From Paenibacillus sp. LHD-117 (GTDB taxonomy: Bacteria > Bacillota > Bacilli > Paenibacillales > Paenibacillaceae), in contig NZ_JAVFVT010000015.1 of NCBI RefSeq assembly GCF_030929555.1, forward strand, positions 81,861 to 145,860: a stretch of DNA of 64,000 nucleotides, read 5' to 3'. Below are positions 9,104 through 18,621 of this stretch, in pieces (position 1 is the stretch's first letter; each line of letters starts with the position of its first letter). The notes below the pieces were generated by a model that was not told the DNA's origin, did not search any database, and saw only the letters and a list, made by a program, of their open reading frames with translations. Made by a program: the position numbers and the translations under genes.

Positions 9104-9451
9104 CTATTTACCTAATTTTTTGGCGATGTTTTTATTGAGTTGCTCGCGCCACTTGTCTCGAAACGACTTTGCCCCTTCTTCGCCGGCCAGCGCCGAACAG
9201 AAGCCTTTGATATCGTCGCCCAAAACCTCGCGGACGCTCTGACCGTCCGCCGCCGTTTCTTCGAGAAGGCCAAGCACGCCGTCAAGAAGGGGCATGAAGT
9301 TGCGACCGGTGAAATCGGAGTACGGCCAAAGATTGGCATTAATTTCTCCCCATGCCGCTTGATAATCGGCAGGCAACTTTTGGGTTCGCGCTTCGAATGC
9401 TTTCATTTCTCTCGTCATGTCGCTGCCGGTAATTTTTTCCCACAAATTCAT
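9104..9451 (-). CDS. DUF1048 family protein (first copy)
   Basis: Protein of about 115 aa starting MNLWEKITGSDM. The ATG at 9451 overlaps the padR stop as ATGA, and AAAGGAGAGAGACGA stands in front of it. It is a paralogue of the next gene, with the same length and the same order of blocks (central LLEETAADGQSVREVLGDD; the other copy has LFEEGAALGKGVLEVTGRD). No membrane segment or signal peptide is visible. The family has no firm function. Tight packing in the padR-DUF1048-DUF1048-drrA-drrB order points to one regulated efflux unit. Confidence 0.85.
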   Translation of the reverse strand: MNLWEKITGSDMTREMKAFEARTQKLPADYQAAWGEINANLWPYSDFTGRNFMPLLDGVLGLLEETAADGQSVREVLGDDIKGFCSALAGEEGAKSFRDKWREQLNKNIAKKLGK

Positions 9452-9777
9452 TCGTCTCTCTCCTTTAACTCGTTCATTTTCGATGATACGAACTCCCACT
9501 TTTCCCAGAACCTCCGCAGCTCCTCGCGCCCCGCGTCGTTGATCGCGAAAAACTTTCGCGGCGGTCCCATATCGGAGGGCTTCTTGGTGATCTCCACCAA
9601 CTTGTTTTTTTCAAGCCGGATCAGGATGGTGTACACCGTTCCCTCCACAACATCCGTGAAGCCGAGGGCGTTCAGCCGCCGCGTGATTTCGTAGCCGTAG
9701 GTTTCTTTGCGGCTTATAATCTCAAGCACACTGCCCTCAAGCACCCCTTTGAGCATTTCCGTTAGGTTTTCCAGCAC
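9448..9777 (-). CDS. PadR family transcriptional regulator
   Basis: Winged-helix repressor of about 109 aa. The N-terminal part has the PadR core (VLEIISRKETYGYEITRRL, then VVEGTVYTILIRLEKNKLVE); the C-terminal part is a short dimerisation helix rich in Arg/Glu. Two GTG codons (9783 and 9777) can serve as start; AAGGAG is spaced correctly for 9777. It is the first gene of the exporter operon and ends in an ATGA overlap with the DUF1048 gene. PadR proteins usually repress their own operon and are released by the toxic substrate of the pump. The interrupted palindrome at 9816-9839 is a candidate operator. Confidence 0.92.
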   Translation of the reverse strand: MLENLTEMLKGVLEGSVLEIISRKETYGYEITRRLNALGFTDVVEGTVYTILIRLEKNKLVEITKKPSDMGPPRKFFAINDAGREELRRFWEKWEFVSSKMNELKERDE

Positions 9778-9815
9778 AATCACTCCTTGCTATTCTGTAT
9801 GACTGGTATCAAGTA

Positions 9816-9839
9816 TTACTTACTACTACTATAAAGTAA
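9816..9839 (-). promoter_or_regulatory. Candidate PadR operator/promoter region
   Basis: TTACTT (9816-9821) and AAGTAA (9834-9839) form an inverted repeat with a 12-base spacer, 40-60 bases upstream of padR. On the minus strand a TATAGT-like -10 lies within it. PadR regulators often bind such symmetric sites over their own promoter. The link is an inference from position. Confidence 0.35.
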
Positions 9840-9930
9840 CACGCAGTAGATGATTTGTCAACACGCGGCTTTCAAATTCTCATACCGTCAGACTCCATAA
9901 AATAAGTTCTAGACAGACCTTATAAATTGA

Positions 9931-9982
9931 AACAGCGACAGCCAAGGACGAGAAAATATAGTCCTGGACTGTCGCTGTTTAT
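9931..9982 (-). terminator. Long-stem terminator after the ABC-2 exporter operon
   Basis: AACAGCGACAG (9931-9941) pairs with CTGTCGCTGTT (9969-9979), and an inner GGAC/GTCC stem continues it. It lies 26 bases beyond the stop of the exporter gene at 10008. Both flanks are A/T rich, so it may also serve as a barrier between the two minus-strand operons. Confidence 0.7.
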
Positions 9983-10007
9983 TTAATACAAAAGATTTGG
10001 CGAGTGA

Positions 10008-10802
10008 CTACCCGCCAGCGCCCTGGTATCGGTTCACGCCGAGCATCCAGACACGGTAGCCAATCCAATAGCTGATCGGTCCGACCATGGGCACGATCCA
10101 CATCGCCCAGGAGGAGAGGATGGACGTGTCATGCGAGAGCAGGAACGCCGCGGGATAATAGTTGATAAAGGCAAACGGAATGACGAACGTCAGCAAGAGC
10201 TGGATGAAAGTGCCGAATACCGGAAGCGGATACGAGATAAAGTCCTTCAGCTTGAAGAACAGCGTGAACAGAAACCCCGTTCTCACCCAGACGAACGATG
10301 TCGCGCCGATCAGCGACATGAAGCCGGCCTGAATCAACGCGCCGCCGATAACGGCCAGCACGAGGTATAGAACGCTTAGCGCCGTCCACTTTATATCGAG
10401 AGAGATAAGCGACCAGACGAGAACCGAGCCGGAAATGGCGAGATGGGCGATGTAACCCAGGTTAAAGCCTCTGCACACGAGATACAGATAAGGATTGACC
10501 GGCTTGACGAGAAACGAGTCGAACGTACCGTTCTTCACATGCCCTTCGAGCTCCCGCATTTGCACGAACGAGAAGGATGCTCCAAGCGCGTAAGTAAACA
10601 AGCCAATGCTGTATAAAAAAGCGATCTCCGGCCACGTCCAGCCGGCCATTGAATCGAACCGGCTGATAAACAGCCAGATGATGAGATAATCCGCCGTGTA
10701 GCTGATCATCTGGGCCAGGATCGCCAGCAGGAAATCGGCCCGGTACTCCAGTCTTTCCTTCGTCAGCAGGCGCACCAGCTGTCCGAACAATCGAAATGTC
10801 AT
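10008..10802 (-). CDS. ABC-2 family exporter permease (COG3694-type)
   Basis: Membrane protein of 264 aa with about six hydrophobic segments, of the uncharacterised ABC-2 type permease group that always occurs as ATPase-permease-permease triplets (COG4586/COG4587/COG3694). Recognisable blocks are RELEGHVKNGTFDSFLVKP near residue 85 and FAFINYYPAAFLL near 215. The start lies 15 bases after the preceding gene (AAGGAGG present), so the three genes form one operon. It probably forms a heterodimer with the product of the upstream gene. Some relatives are implicated in export of toxic cations; the substrate here is not known. Confidence 0.88.
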   Translation of the reverse strand: MTFRLFGQLVRLLTKERLEYRADFLLAILAQMISYTADYLIIWLFISRFDSMAGWTWPEIAFLYSIGLFTYALGASFSFVQMRELEGHVKNGTFDSFLVKPVNPYLYLVCRGFNLGYIAHLAISGSVLVWSLISLDIKWTALSVLYLVLAVIGGALIQAGFMSLIGATSFVWVRTGFLFTLFFKLKDFISYPLPVFGTFIQLLLTFVIPFAFINYYPAAFLLSHDTSILSSWAMWIVPMVGPISYWIGYRVWMLGVNRYQGAGG

Positions 10803-10817
10803 TTTAGTCCACCCTCC

Positions 10818-11606
10818 TTATCCGCCTTGAACGACAAGCCGCCGGACGGCTCTTCGCCATAGCCGGTTCACGAATACGGCCAATACCGTCGACCAGAGCA
10901 CGCCCTTGCCGAGCAGTATCGCGACTTGTTCCATCGGAAGCGTGCCCAAGTACAAAGCGGCCGGAACATATCCGAGGAACTGGAAGGGCAGCGCCGAAGC
11001 GACTGCCTGCCACGAGGCAGGGAAAAACCAGAGCGGGAGAAACGATCCCGAAAAAAGCGTCGTCAACCCGCCGAGTATCCACACGAGCGCGAAGTGGTTC
11101 ATCACCCAGAACGCGATGAGCGAGATGAGGTAACCGAGCAAAAACGAAATCAGCAAAGCGATGCACAGCGCGATAAGGAACGCGGCCAGATAGGCGCCGG
11201 AGGCGGGAGGCAGCATGCCGAAGCAAAGCCATGCGATCAGTAGCGACGGCAGAGCGGTGAACAGGAACCTGTAGAAGGCGCTTCCGAGGCCGTCGGCGAA
11301 CAAGTAACCCGGGTAAGACAGCGGCTTGATCAGCTCGGAAGCGATAGCTCCGGATTTCAGGCTGTTGTCGACCTTCTCGCTCATACCATTGAACAGAAGC
11401 CCGTACAGCAGCGTGTTCAGAATGCTGTAGGTAATCATTTGATCGACGGCGATGCCCTCAACGGTCCCGCCCCCGATGACGGCCCGCCATATTTCAACCT
11501 GAATAAGAATCGTAACGAAATTGCCTAGCAGCCGCAGCCAAACCTCGGAGCGGTAGGACAATTGATTGATGAATGCTTTAACGCCGAACATCCAGTACAT
11601 CTTCAA
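10818..11606 (-). CDS. ABC-2 family exporter permease (COG4587-type)
   Basis: Membrane protein of 262 aa, first permease of the triplet. Hydrophobic segments alternate with a conserved cytoplasmic block (KVDNSLKSGAIASELIKPLSYPGYL, seen near residues 76-100) that is the counterpart of the block in the partner permease. It starts 15 bases downstream of the ATPase stop, with GGAGGG close to the ATG. The GC content of this triplet is higher than that of the arginase-like gene beside it. Confidence 0.88.
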   Translation of the reverse strand: MKMYWMFGVKAFINQLSYRSEVWLRLLGNFVTILIQVEIWRAVIGGGTVEGIAVDQMITYSILNTLLYGLLFNGMSEKVDNSLKSGAIASELIKPLSYPGYLFADGLGSAFYRFLFTALPSLLIAWLCFGMLPPASGAYLAAFLIALCIALLISFLLGYLISLIAFWVMNHFALVWILGGLTTLFSGSFLPLWFFPASWQAVASALPFQFLGYVPAALYLGTLPMEQVAILLGKGVLWSTVLAVFVNRLWRRAVRRLVVQGG

Positions 11607-11621
11607 TGAAAAGCCCTCCGT

Positions 11622-12632
11622 TCATCCGATTTCACGTTGATCCCGGTCTTCCTCCTGCAGCTGCAAATACAGCTTGCGAATGACCGAGTCGATGTCCGCT
11701 CCTTCAATAGTGGCGTCCTCCACCGGATACGAAGAGGCGATTTGGCTTATGTACTCGAATACGGCCGAGCCTCCTCGTTCGCAGAGGAATGTTTTGCGCA
11801 CGCCTTCGTCATGGATAAGCGTCATGCCGGGCGACTTAACCGGTCCCGGATCGAATCGGAAATCGATGATAACGCGCCGCTCATTGCCGAGTTCGCTGCG
11901 CAGACTGGCAACGGAGCCGTCATAAACGAGATTGCCTTTGTTCACGACGACCATACGAGGGCAAATTTCTTCGATGTCTTTCATATCATGGGTCGTCAAA
12001 ATAATGGAAACCTTCTTCTCGCGGTTGACCGTGCGCAGAAATTGCCGGATCTGGTCCTTCGCGAGTACGTCCAGACCGATCGTGGGCTCATCGAGAAACA
12101 AGATTTTCGGTTCGTGGAGAAGGGACATTGCGATTTCGACGCGCATGCGCTGTCCAAGGCTCAGCTGTCTGACAGGCTTCTGAATAAAGGAGGACAAAGA
12201 GAGGAGCTCGGTGCAGAACTCGACATTGTCACGAAATTGGATATCGGAAAGCTTGTATACATATTTATGCAGGTCGAATGAGTCCATAACAGGCAAGTCC
12301 CACCACAGCTGACTTCTCTGTCCGAACACGACGCCGATATGCTGGGCGATCCGCCTCCGCGACTCATGCGGAACGGTGTCCATGACCTTCACCTCGCCGG
12401 AGGTCGGGACTAGAATGCCGGTCATCATTTTGATCATCGTCGACTTGCCGGCGCCGTTCGGCCCCAGATAGCCCACCGCTTCGCCTTCTCCGATCGAGAA
12501 GGAAATATCGCGAACCGCCGTCTCTTCCGTAAACTTTCTCGTGAACAGACTGCGCATAGAGCCGATAAATCCCGGATAACGTTTGTATTGCCGATAAGTC
12601 TTTGTCACTTGATTCACTTCAATAATACCCAT
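11622..12632 (-). CDS. ABC exporter ATPase (COG4586-type)
   Basis: ATPase of 336 aa. Walker A GPNGAGKST, signature LSLGQRMRVEIA, Walker B ILFLDEPTIGLD and H-loop LTTHDMKDIEE are all present. A 30-residue insertion between the first strand and Walker A (YKRYPGFIGSMRSLFTRKF) and a C-terminal domain of about 90 residues are typical of the COG4586 subgroup and separate it from DrrA-type ATPases. It is the first gene of a three-gene operon and powers the two ABC-2 permeases downstream. The gap upstream (12633-12807) shows no clear regulator site. Confidence 0.92.
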   Translation of the reverse strand: MGIIEVNQVTKTYRQYKRYPGFIGSMRSLFTRKFTEETAVRDISFSIGEGEAVGYLGPNGAGKSTMIKMMTGILVPTSGEVKVMDTVPHESRRRIAQHIGVVFGQRSQLWWDLPVMDSFDLHKYVYKLSDIQFRDNVEFCTELLSLSSFIQKPVRQLSLGQRMRVEIAMSLLHEPKILFLDEPTIGLDVLAKDQIRQFLRTVNREKKVSIILTTHDMKDIEEICPRMVVVNKGNLVYDGSVASLRSELGNERRVIIDFRFDPGPVKSPGMTLIHDEGVRKTFLCERGGSAVFEYISQIASSYPVEDATIEGADIDSVIRKLYLQLQEEDRDQREIG

Positions 12633-12807
12633 TCCATCACCCGTCCGTCTTTAAGGATTTACCATCTAGAATAGCACTTTCGTAAGAGCGATAATACCTT
12701 CTAAATTAGATATCTTTTCATGGGGATATTTAACAAAATAAAAAAACAGCCTCTGAATTGCTGGAAGCTTCATCCTGGTCGATTATTCAACTCCACACCA
12801 CATCTTT

Positions 12808-13719
12808 TTATAGTGGGTTATATTTAGGACGCTCGGTCTTGTTAACATCACCAATTAACGGCAAACGGGAGAGCATGTTCTGCAAGAAATAGGAGTCCCA
12901 AGGGAAATGCTCCGTTATCCCTAGACCGACGACATCATATGATTTGGCTACATCTTGCAAAATACGGATAATCGTTTCCATTCTTACGCCCCGCGGAAAT
13001 TTATCCTTATACTCCTCGTATGTTTCTGGGTAAGCAACCAAGAGCGAACGGAATTCCGTCATATCCAGTACATCCAGATCAAAATGGATCATGATCTTAG
13101 ATGGTTTCCTTTCATCTAGCCATTGGAGTACCTTCGAACTATCTTGTTTAATCTCGTCGGGTCCTAAACTATCCAATTTCATATTACGCAATGGCTCAGA
13201 GTTTAACGATTCCAGTAAATCATTTAACCCTACAAACAACACTTGTTCAGGTTTAAAAAAACGTGGCACCTCTGCTACAAATTCTTTATCTCCTACTCCA
13301 AGTAAATTTGCAAGGACCATGGCGTGATGATTAGGGAAATCTTCAGGAATATAGACGTCCGGATGAGCATCAACCCATAGCAGGGCAGTGTCTCCGTCAT
13401 ATTTCTCATTCAAGTAAGCAAAAGGAGCAAGCTCAACGCTGCAATCTCCTCCCAACACGACGATACGATCAGGGTTATGCTTCTGAATGAGTTCCTTTGC
13501 AGAACGAGCTTGTTTCAGCACGGTACCTCTAGCCATAATTCCATGCTCTTTTTCCTCATCAAGATTCAAACTCACTGGCACTTCCTCAAAAGGGCCTTCT
13601 GCCTTGGGAGCAAGCCAGTTTAACAAATGAGCTCCCAGTATATATGGAGGATTATTCCCTCCGCCTTGCCATTGAGGAAATAGCAGACGCAGCGTACGAT
13701 TGTTGTTATTTTCGATCAT
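12808..13719 (-). CDS. Arginase-family (ureohydrolase-fold) protein
   Basis: Protein of 303 aa with the arginase/agmatinase fold. The metal motifs are visible: DAHPDVY near residue 118 (Asp, His, Asp ligands) and FDLDVLD near 216 (Asp, Asp). In classical members the first ligand is the His of GGDHS; here the motif reads GGDCS, so a Cys replaces this His. A C-terminal GITEHFPWD occupies the place of the usual substrate Glu region. AAAGGAG stands before the ATG. The gene is single, with A/T-richer codon use than the exporter operon next to it. It may hydrolyse a guanidino or amide compound with an unusual metal site; the substrate cannot be assigned. Confidence 0.85.
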   Translation of the reverse strand: MIENNNNRTLRLLFPQWQGGGNNPPYILGAHLLNWLAPKAEGPFEEVPVSLNLDEEKEHGIMARGTVLKQARSAKELIQKHNPDRIVVLGGDCSVELAPFAYLNEKYDGDTALLWVDAHPDVYIPEDFPNHHAMVLANLLGVGDKEFVAEVPRFFKPEQVLFVGLNDLLESLNSEPLRNMKLDSLGPDEIKQDSSKVLQWLDERKPSKIMIHFDLDVLDMTEFRSLLVAYPETYEEYKDKFPRGVRMETIIRILQDVAKSYDVVGLGITEHFPWDSYFLQNMLSRLPLIGDVNKTERPKYNPL

Positions 13720-13880
13720 GAAAAACGCTCCTTTTCGTTAGCTTAATGACGTACCGTCAGTCTAATCCTTTATTTTTCTAGTCTAAACTTTCTTTTCACT
13801 TCTGACACCACCTTACACAAAGATTGTACGCCATCAGTGAACTAGGAGTTAAAGTGTTTCTGGCATAACCGACTAAAATA

Positions 13881-13919
13881 ATACGAAAAAACACCCTGTT
13901 TCAGGGCGTTTTCTCGTAT
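13881..13919 (-). terminator. Terminator after the decayed SLH gene
   Basis: A nearly perfect stem-loop: ATACGAAAAAACACCCTG pairs with CAGGGCGTTTTCTCGTAT around a 2-base loop. In minus-strand direction the GC stem is followed by a T-run. It lies directly behind the pseudogene stop at 13929. Confidence 0.75.
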
Positions 13920-13928
13920 GATCTATGA

Positions 13929-15755
13929 TTAATATAATTTGTGGAAAACACGATACAACATAACCGCCGATTCGGCGCGGCTAGCGATGTTCCCGAGACG
14001 CAGGTTAGCGCCGTCTCCCAACATAATGCCTTCGCTTACCATCCAAGATACGCTGTTAATTGCGGTATCGGATATCGATTCCCCGTCTTGGAACCGGGAT
14101 AGAACGGTGAGATCGGCCTCCGGAATTGCCACTCCTTTGTCTAATGTTATAGCTCGTGCCAATAAGATAGCCATTGCTTCCCGAGTAAGGCTGTCCTTCG
14201 CCGTTAGAGTGCCTGCCGCACTTTCCAGAACCTGAATATCCTCGGCGTCCAAATCCAGCATCCTGTCCAGCATGACAACAAATTCGGCAAGTTTTATGGC
14301 CCTGTCTGGAGCAAAATTACCATTGCCCGTACCTCTAACTACTTCCCTGGCGCCTAGCGCCTCAATGGCATCACCCGCCCATGGCTGCGCTTCGAGATCG
14401 GTGAAGCTTATACTTCTGAAATCAACAACGTACGTTCCCGATTCAGCCGTTTGAATGACCATTGATTTATTGTTCGGATCATATTTTCCTTTCGGCACAA
14501 TAACTGTCGTTCCGTCTTCCAGGATGCGCATAAGCACTAACAGATCTGGTTTTTTCCTCTCTTCTGGCGAGGGAGCATACGGAAGGGAAAGATGAACCGG
14601 AATGGGCGGCTTAACTTCCATGTTAACGGATGGCCTTGCTCCGGAATCCTCCTTCTCCATATGCAGCGCAATGCTTTCACTCGCCTTAAGCTGAGCTTGT
14701 TTTAACATGGCTGAGGATAAAGTTACGGTACCTAGTGAAGATGAAATACTCACATTGCTGTCTTCACCTAGACGTATGAGCGCCTTTGTAGGCAGATTAA
14801 TCGACAGTTTATGGAATGGTTGATTGTCCTGAATCATAATTTGAACCAACTTAAAGCCGTTTCGATCCGTCGGCGCGTCCTTAAGCGCCTGCTCCAAAGC
14901 TTGCAATGCGATCGATAGGGATACCGATCCTTCCGCAGATATCTTCTTTATTTGATATTGAATGTTTCCACTGTTGTTCGACTCCAAAACAATATCCCCG
15001 TTGTTTATATTTGACGGCGGCGGATCGGATGGTGCTGGCTTGGGTTAAAATAGCTGAGCGTGTCTCTTAACGCCGCAGTTGCTTCCGCTATCTCATTTGC
15101 GGATGCCCGCACTTTCTCCGCTATATATTTTGCGTTCCTGAGGTCGAGTTGCAGTACGTCAACGGAGGTTTCGCCGTAAGACGATGCCGCACCTTCCGCC
15201 AGCAATTGTTCGGCTATTAAAATGGAACGGTTTAATTCGGTTTTGTCGGTTGCGGAATAACCGTTCATATGAATCTCTTGAATAGCAAATTTGTCGTCTT
15301 CGCCATCGGCCCCGTCGATCAGGATTCGAAATTGATTGGACGTAACCGGAGATTCCAAAGAAATCGTAAATCCCTCATGATTAGGAATGCTGCCTTTCCA
15401 GTTCAACTGGATTCCGCTCCGGGCAGTCTCCCATTCCGCTCCATTATAATATTGAATCGTTATTGTGCCGATACTCTGCTAAAGATAGGCGAACCGATAA
15501 GGGTCAATCCTTCTAATGTATAGTTTCCAGACGTGTAATCAAGCGCAATATTGGATTCCTGGCTATCCGGTTTACGGAATATGACTCCCGTATCGTAATG
15601 CCCATCCAACAAATTATCGGGTTTAGGGTTGTCGCTTATGACCGATAAATGATGAAACGATGCACGGAAGGAACGATTAGGTTCGTAATCTTAATTGAAC
15701 TTGCTAGTGACGACGGGTTCGTGAATAGGCAAAGTAACATACAACATAGAATCTC
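13929..15755 (-). pseudogene. Decayed SLH-domain surface protein gene
   Basis: Remnant of a secreted surface protein. The 3' part (13929-14987 in one frame) encodes two or three SLH repeats (for example GTGNGNFAPDRAIKLAEFV and the end SRAESAVMLYRVFHKLY), which bind secondary cell wall polymer. Upstream, reading N P K P A P S D P P P S needs one added base near 15015, where a frameshift separates it from the fragment at 15005-15406. That fragment joins in another frame, after a second shift near 15475, to a discoidin-like stretch (NLLDGHYDTGVIFRK). A TAA lies in frame near 15690, and no signal peptide or start is found. At least three lesions show that the gene is dead. A terminator hairpin stands before it at 15769. 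Confidence 0.8.
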
Positions 15756-15768
15756 AGGGTAATGAAAC

Positions 15769-15814
15769 AGCCGTTATAAGTGCGATTATTATCACAGACT
15801 TATAACGGCTTTTC
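15769..15814 (+). terminator. Perfect 13-bp stem-loop (terminator-like)
   Basis: AGCCGTTATAAGT (15769-15781) and ACTTATAACGGCT (15798-15810) are perfect inverted repeats with a 16-base loop, followed by TTTCATTT on the plus strand. It sits between two pseudogenes and is probably left over from a lost gene. Confidence 0.6.
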
Positions 15815-15899
15815 ATTTGTTGATTCTGATCAGAGGTTATGGAACAGCAAGATGAGGTATTAGCCGTACTCACAGGAGTCGTTTCTCCCGCGTCAGTAC

Positions 15900-16230
15900 G
15901 ACAACATTCCGTTTTTTCTCAGCAGCAGTTGCATTGCTCTGAGGTCCAACACTGCAGACGCCCGTCTCCGGCAAGTCTAGACCGCTGCCGACGACAAGCA
16001 AAAGAGCAAGGAATGACCTTTCTCCACTATTTGCATGCCTACCGAATCGCCATGCGAAGGAACTTTTGGACAAGTCCCTGGGCCTGTCGCTCGAAACGGT
16101 TACCGAACAGGTGGGATATGCGAACGCCAGACATTTCTACAAAGTTTTCAATAAATACGAGAATAGAACGCCCGGACAATACCGCGCCATGCGCAATCCC
16201 CCTGAATCAAGAAGGAACGTTACAATAAAG
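15900..16230 (+). pseudogene. AraC-family regulator remnant
   Basis: C-terminal AraC helix-turn-helix region broken by a frameshift. One frame gives GMTFLHYLHAYRIAM up to about 16050; the continuation KELLDKSLGLSLETVTEQ and VGYANARHFYKVFNKYENRTPGQYR is in a different frame from 16055 on. One missing base near ATGCGAAGG restores AMAKELLDKS. The first AraC helix-turn-helix and all N-terminal domains are lost. Together with the neighbouring SLH remnant this looks like a decayed regulator and target locus. Confidence 0.75.
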
Positions 16231-16280
16231 CGTAAATCGTTAAAAAAAAGGGCTCTTCGCGATTCATTGATAATCATCCA

Positions 16281-18599
16281 TCATCCAATGCGTATATCCA
16301 TGACGGGTTTCGCCTTCACGGACCGAAACTCGCACCAACCCTCCGGAGGCACCACTTCCTTCGACTCTACATACACCTTGTCGCTCTTCAGACGTTGCGT
16401 GACCGAAAACTGGAGGAGGATCTCTTCGCCAGACCGGAGGTCACGTCTAACGTCAACTTCCCAGGGGGTCCCATTCCAATAGTGATCGGAGAGGATCTCG
16501 CCTCCCATAGACAACGAAGCCCGGTCGCCCGCATATTCGATCTTTAATCGAACGCCTTTCATTTGTGCCGGAAGCGGAGAAGCCGCTGTGACAGACAGAA
16601 CGAACACCCTTATCCTCCTAAACGTATCAGGAGTGCGCTCAGACAAGCTCGGAAGCTCGCGTATATTGACGTTCAGCAGGCAAGAAGGAGATTGGAAACC
16701 GATTCGGGTCCATATTCCGTCTTGATTCGGACGGTGCAGATACTCACCGTACGTTTCCAAAGTCTCAAGAAGAGGAGGGTATACCCATACATCGTTGAGC
16801 TCATCCGGCGAGCCATATATACGAACTCCATCCGCTACAGGTAACAAGCCTTGCGAGCCGGTCACAATCCGTTGTAATCCTTGCCAATCCACCTTGATAG
16901 CAAGCTTCGCGAGTTTATCTGACAGGCTTAGTATCCGCGCGCACCGACCGTCCGGATATTCGACTTTGAAGATCCCAGACGTTCCCGGCCCGCATCGGAC
17001 ACCTTCTTCGCAGGGAGACGATTCAACGCCATGCAACTGCGTCCCTTGTGGCCAGACATACTCAGCCTCAATTCCTTCATGGATGAGGAAGACCCATGTC
17101 GGCTCACTGCCTTCCAGCCTCATAAGCGGCTGAGCTGTTGCATGAACGAGACGGATACCTTCGAGATCCATGCCAAGCGGCCAGAAACCGTAGCAGCCTG
17201 ACGGAATGGAAACGGGTTTCTCCGGTAGCATCAGCGTTCGACCGTCATAGTGAAGCGCAAATTGCAACGGTTCCGTATCGCCGCATGATTGATTACGGTG
17301 GTAGTTGTTCCAGAATAGCCAACCGGAACTGCCGTCCCAGCGAGCAGCATAACGCGGCGTCGTCGTGTCTGACATGTTACGAGGCTGTATTGGTGGGAAG
17401 ACGACGACAGTCGGGGCAAAGCGATCCCCGAAATCCAACAGGAACTGATGCAGGGGCCGAAGCGCATAGAACGCCTCCGACAGTTGACCGAATTCACGAA
17501 TCGGGGCCTGAAAATCGTAGGAATATTCAGGATAGTCGTTCGGGTAGCCCGTTGCTTTCGATTCCTGGGTTGGCCCGGCCTCATCAACCGGATTCGTTCC
17601 GCCATGATACATATAATAACCCGGTAAATTATTGCCGCTTCCCATTCGTACGAGCGCAATCGATGCGACGTCCTCCGGTCGGATAACGGGCCGCCTATGC
17701 CAAGTCATTTGCACCCCTCCGCCCAGTTCGCACGTGGCAAAGGGATACCGGTCGAGATCCGGACGACTAAACTCGCTGCGAATCCCCACGGTGTCGAACA
17801 GGTCGTTACCGATCTGCGAATCGTTGCGCACGCCATGGAAGAAATAGTGAGGACTTGGCGGGAGCGGGTCGGTATGCGGCTCCCACGGTGCTTCCGGATA
17901 ACCGCCGAATACCGGGATGAATTCCTCCTCCGGGAATCGTGTGCCTCCGTCCCCCGACCATCCTGTTACGGTCCAATATGGGGTGATCAGTCCGGCTTTG
18001 ACGGCCATCGATTTAAGCATCCCAAGATGTTCCGGATGATCCGACAGCTCATTCTCGATTTGAATGCCAATTACCGGTCCACCCTGGTGATGCATCAAAC
18101 CTTGAAGTTGTGCGGATAGCGAATTGAACCACCTTTGAACAACACTCAAGTACAGTTCGTCGTTCGTGCGTGTATTCGGCATGCGTGCAACCCAATCCGG
18201 AAATCCGCCGTTGCGCACTTCTCCGTGTATCCAAGGTCCGATTCGAGCCCAAAAGTAAAGACCGAGTTCTGCGCAAAGTTTAACGAAGTTTCGCAGATCC
18301 CGATTGCCATCAAAACGGATTTGTCCAGGATGTTCCTCATGGTGCAGCCATATGCTATAACTAGCCACAACGGTGATACCGCCTGCGCGCATTTTTAGTA
18401 GCGCATCCCGCCACTCGTTTTGCGGCACACGAGTGTAGTGAATTTCTCCCATTATGGGTACCCATGGTCTGCCGTTACGAGTGAAGTAACGACTATTTAC
18501 GCTGAGCAACTCTCCTTGCGGCGAAATACCGCCCATCCGCAGATGTCCTTCCGCTGGCTGAAGAACGTCTGTCGGCAGAGGAAAATGATAGATTGTCAC
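16281..18599 (-). CDS. Glycoside hydrolase family 35 beta-galactosidase
   Basis: Cytoplasmic enzyme of 772 aa without a signal peptide. The N-terminal TIM barrel has the GH35 signature: PIMGEIHYTRVPQNEWRDAL near residue 50, ARIGPWIHGEVRNGGFPDW near 125, acid/base Glu in GIQIENELS near 180 and probable nucleophile in CELGGGVQMTWH near 300. The C-terminal 400 residues are beta-rich jelly-roll regions. It is the last gene of the locus (kinase, regulator, binding protein, two permeases, enzyme) and starts 22 bases after the permease stop. The arrangement suggests import of a galactose-containing oligosaccharide and hydrolysis inside the cell. Other beta-glycosidic activity cannot be excluded. Confidence 0.88.
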   Translation of the reverse strand: MTIYHFPLPTDVLQPAEGHLRMGGISPQGELLSVNSRYFTRNGRPWVPIMGEIHYTRVPQNEWRDALLKMRAGGITVVASYSIWLHHEEHPGQIRFDGNRDLRNFVKLCAELGLYFWARIGPWIHGEVRNGGFPDWVARMPNTRTNDELYLSVVQRWFNSLSAQLQGLMHHQGGPVIGIQIENELSDHPEHLGMLKSMAVKAGLITPYWTVTGWSGDGGTRFPEEEFIPVFGGYPEAPWEPHTDPLPPSPHYFFHGVRNDSQIGNDLFDTVGIRSEFSRPDLDRYPFATCELGGGVQMTWHRRPVIRPEDVASIALVRMGSGNNLPGYYMYHGGTNPVDEAGPTQESKATGYPNDYPEYSYDFQAPIREFGQLSEAFYALRPLHQFLLDFGDRFAPTVVVFPPIQPRNMSDTTTPRYAARWDGSSGWLFWNNYHRNQSCGDTEPLQFALHYDGRTLMLPEKPVSIPSGCYGFWPLGMDLEGIRLVHATAQPLMRLEGSEPTWVFLIHEGIEAEYVWPQGTQLHGVESSPCEEGVRCGPGTSGIFKVEYPDGRCARILSLSDKLAKLAIKVDWQGLQRIVTGSQGLLPVADGVRIYGSPDELNDVWVYPPLLETLETYGEYLHRPNQDGIWTRIGFQSPSCLLNVNIRELPSLSERTPDTFRRIRVFVLSVTAASPLPAQMKGVRLKIEYAGDRASLSMGGEILSDHYWNGTPWEVDVRRDLRSGEEILLQFSVTQRLKSDKVYVESKEVVPPEGWCEFRSVKAKPVMDIRIG

Positions 18600-18621
18600 G
18601 ACTTGCCCAACTCCTCCCTAA

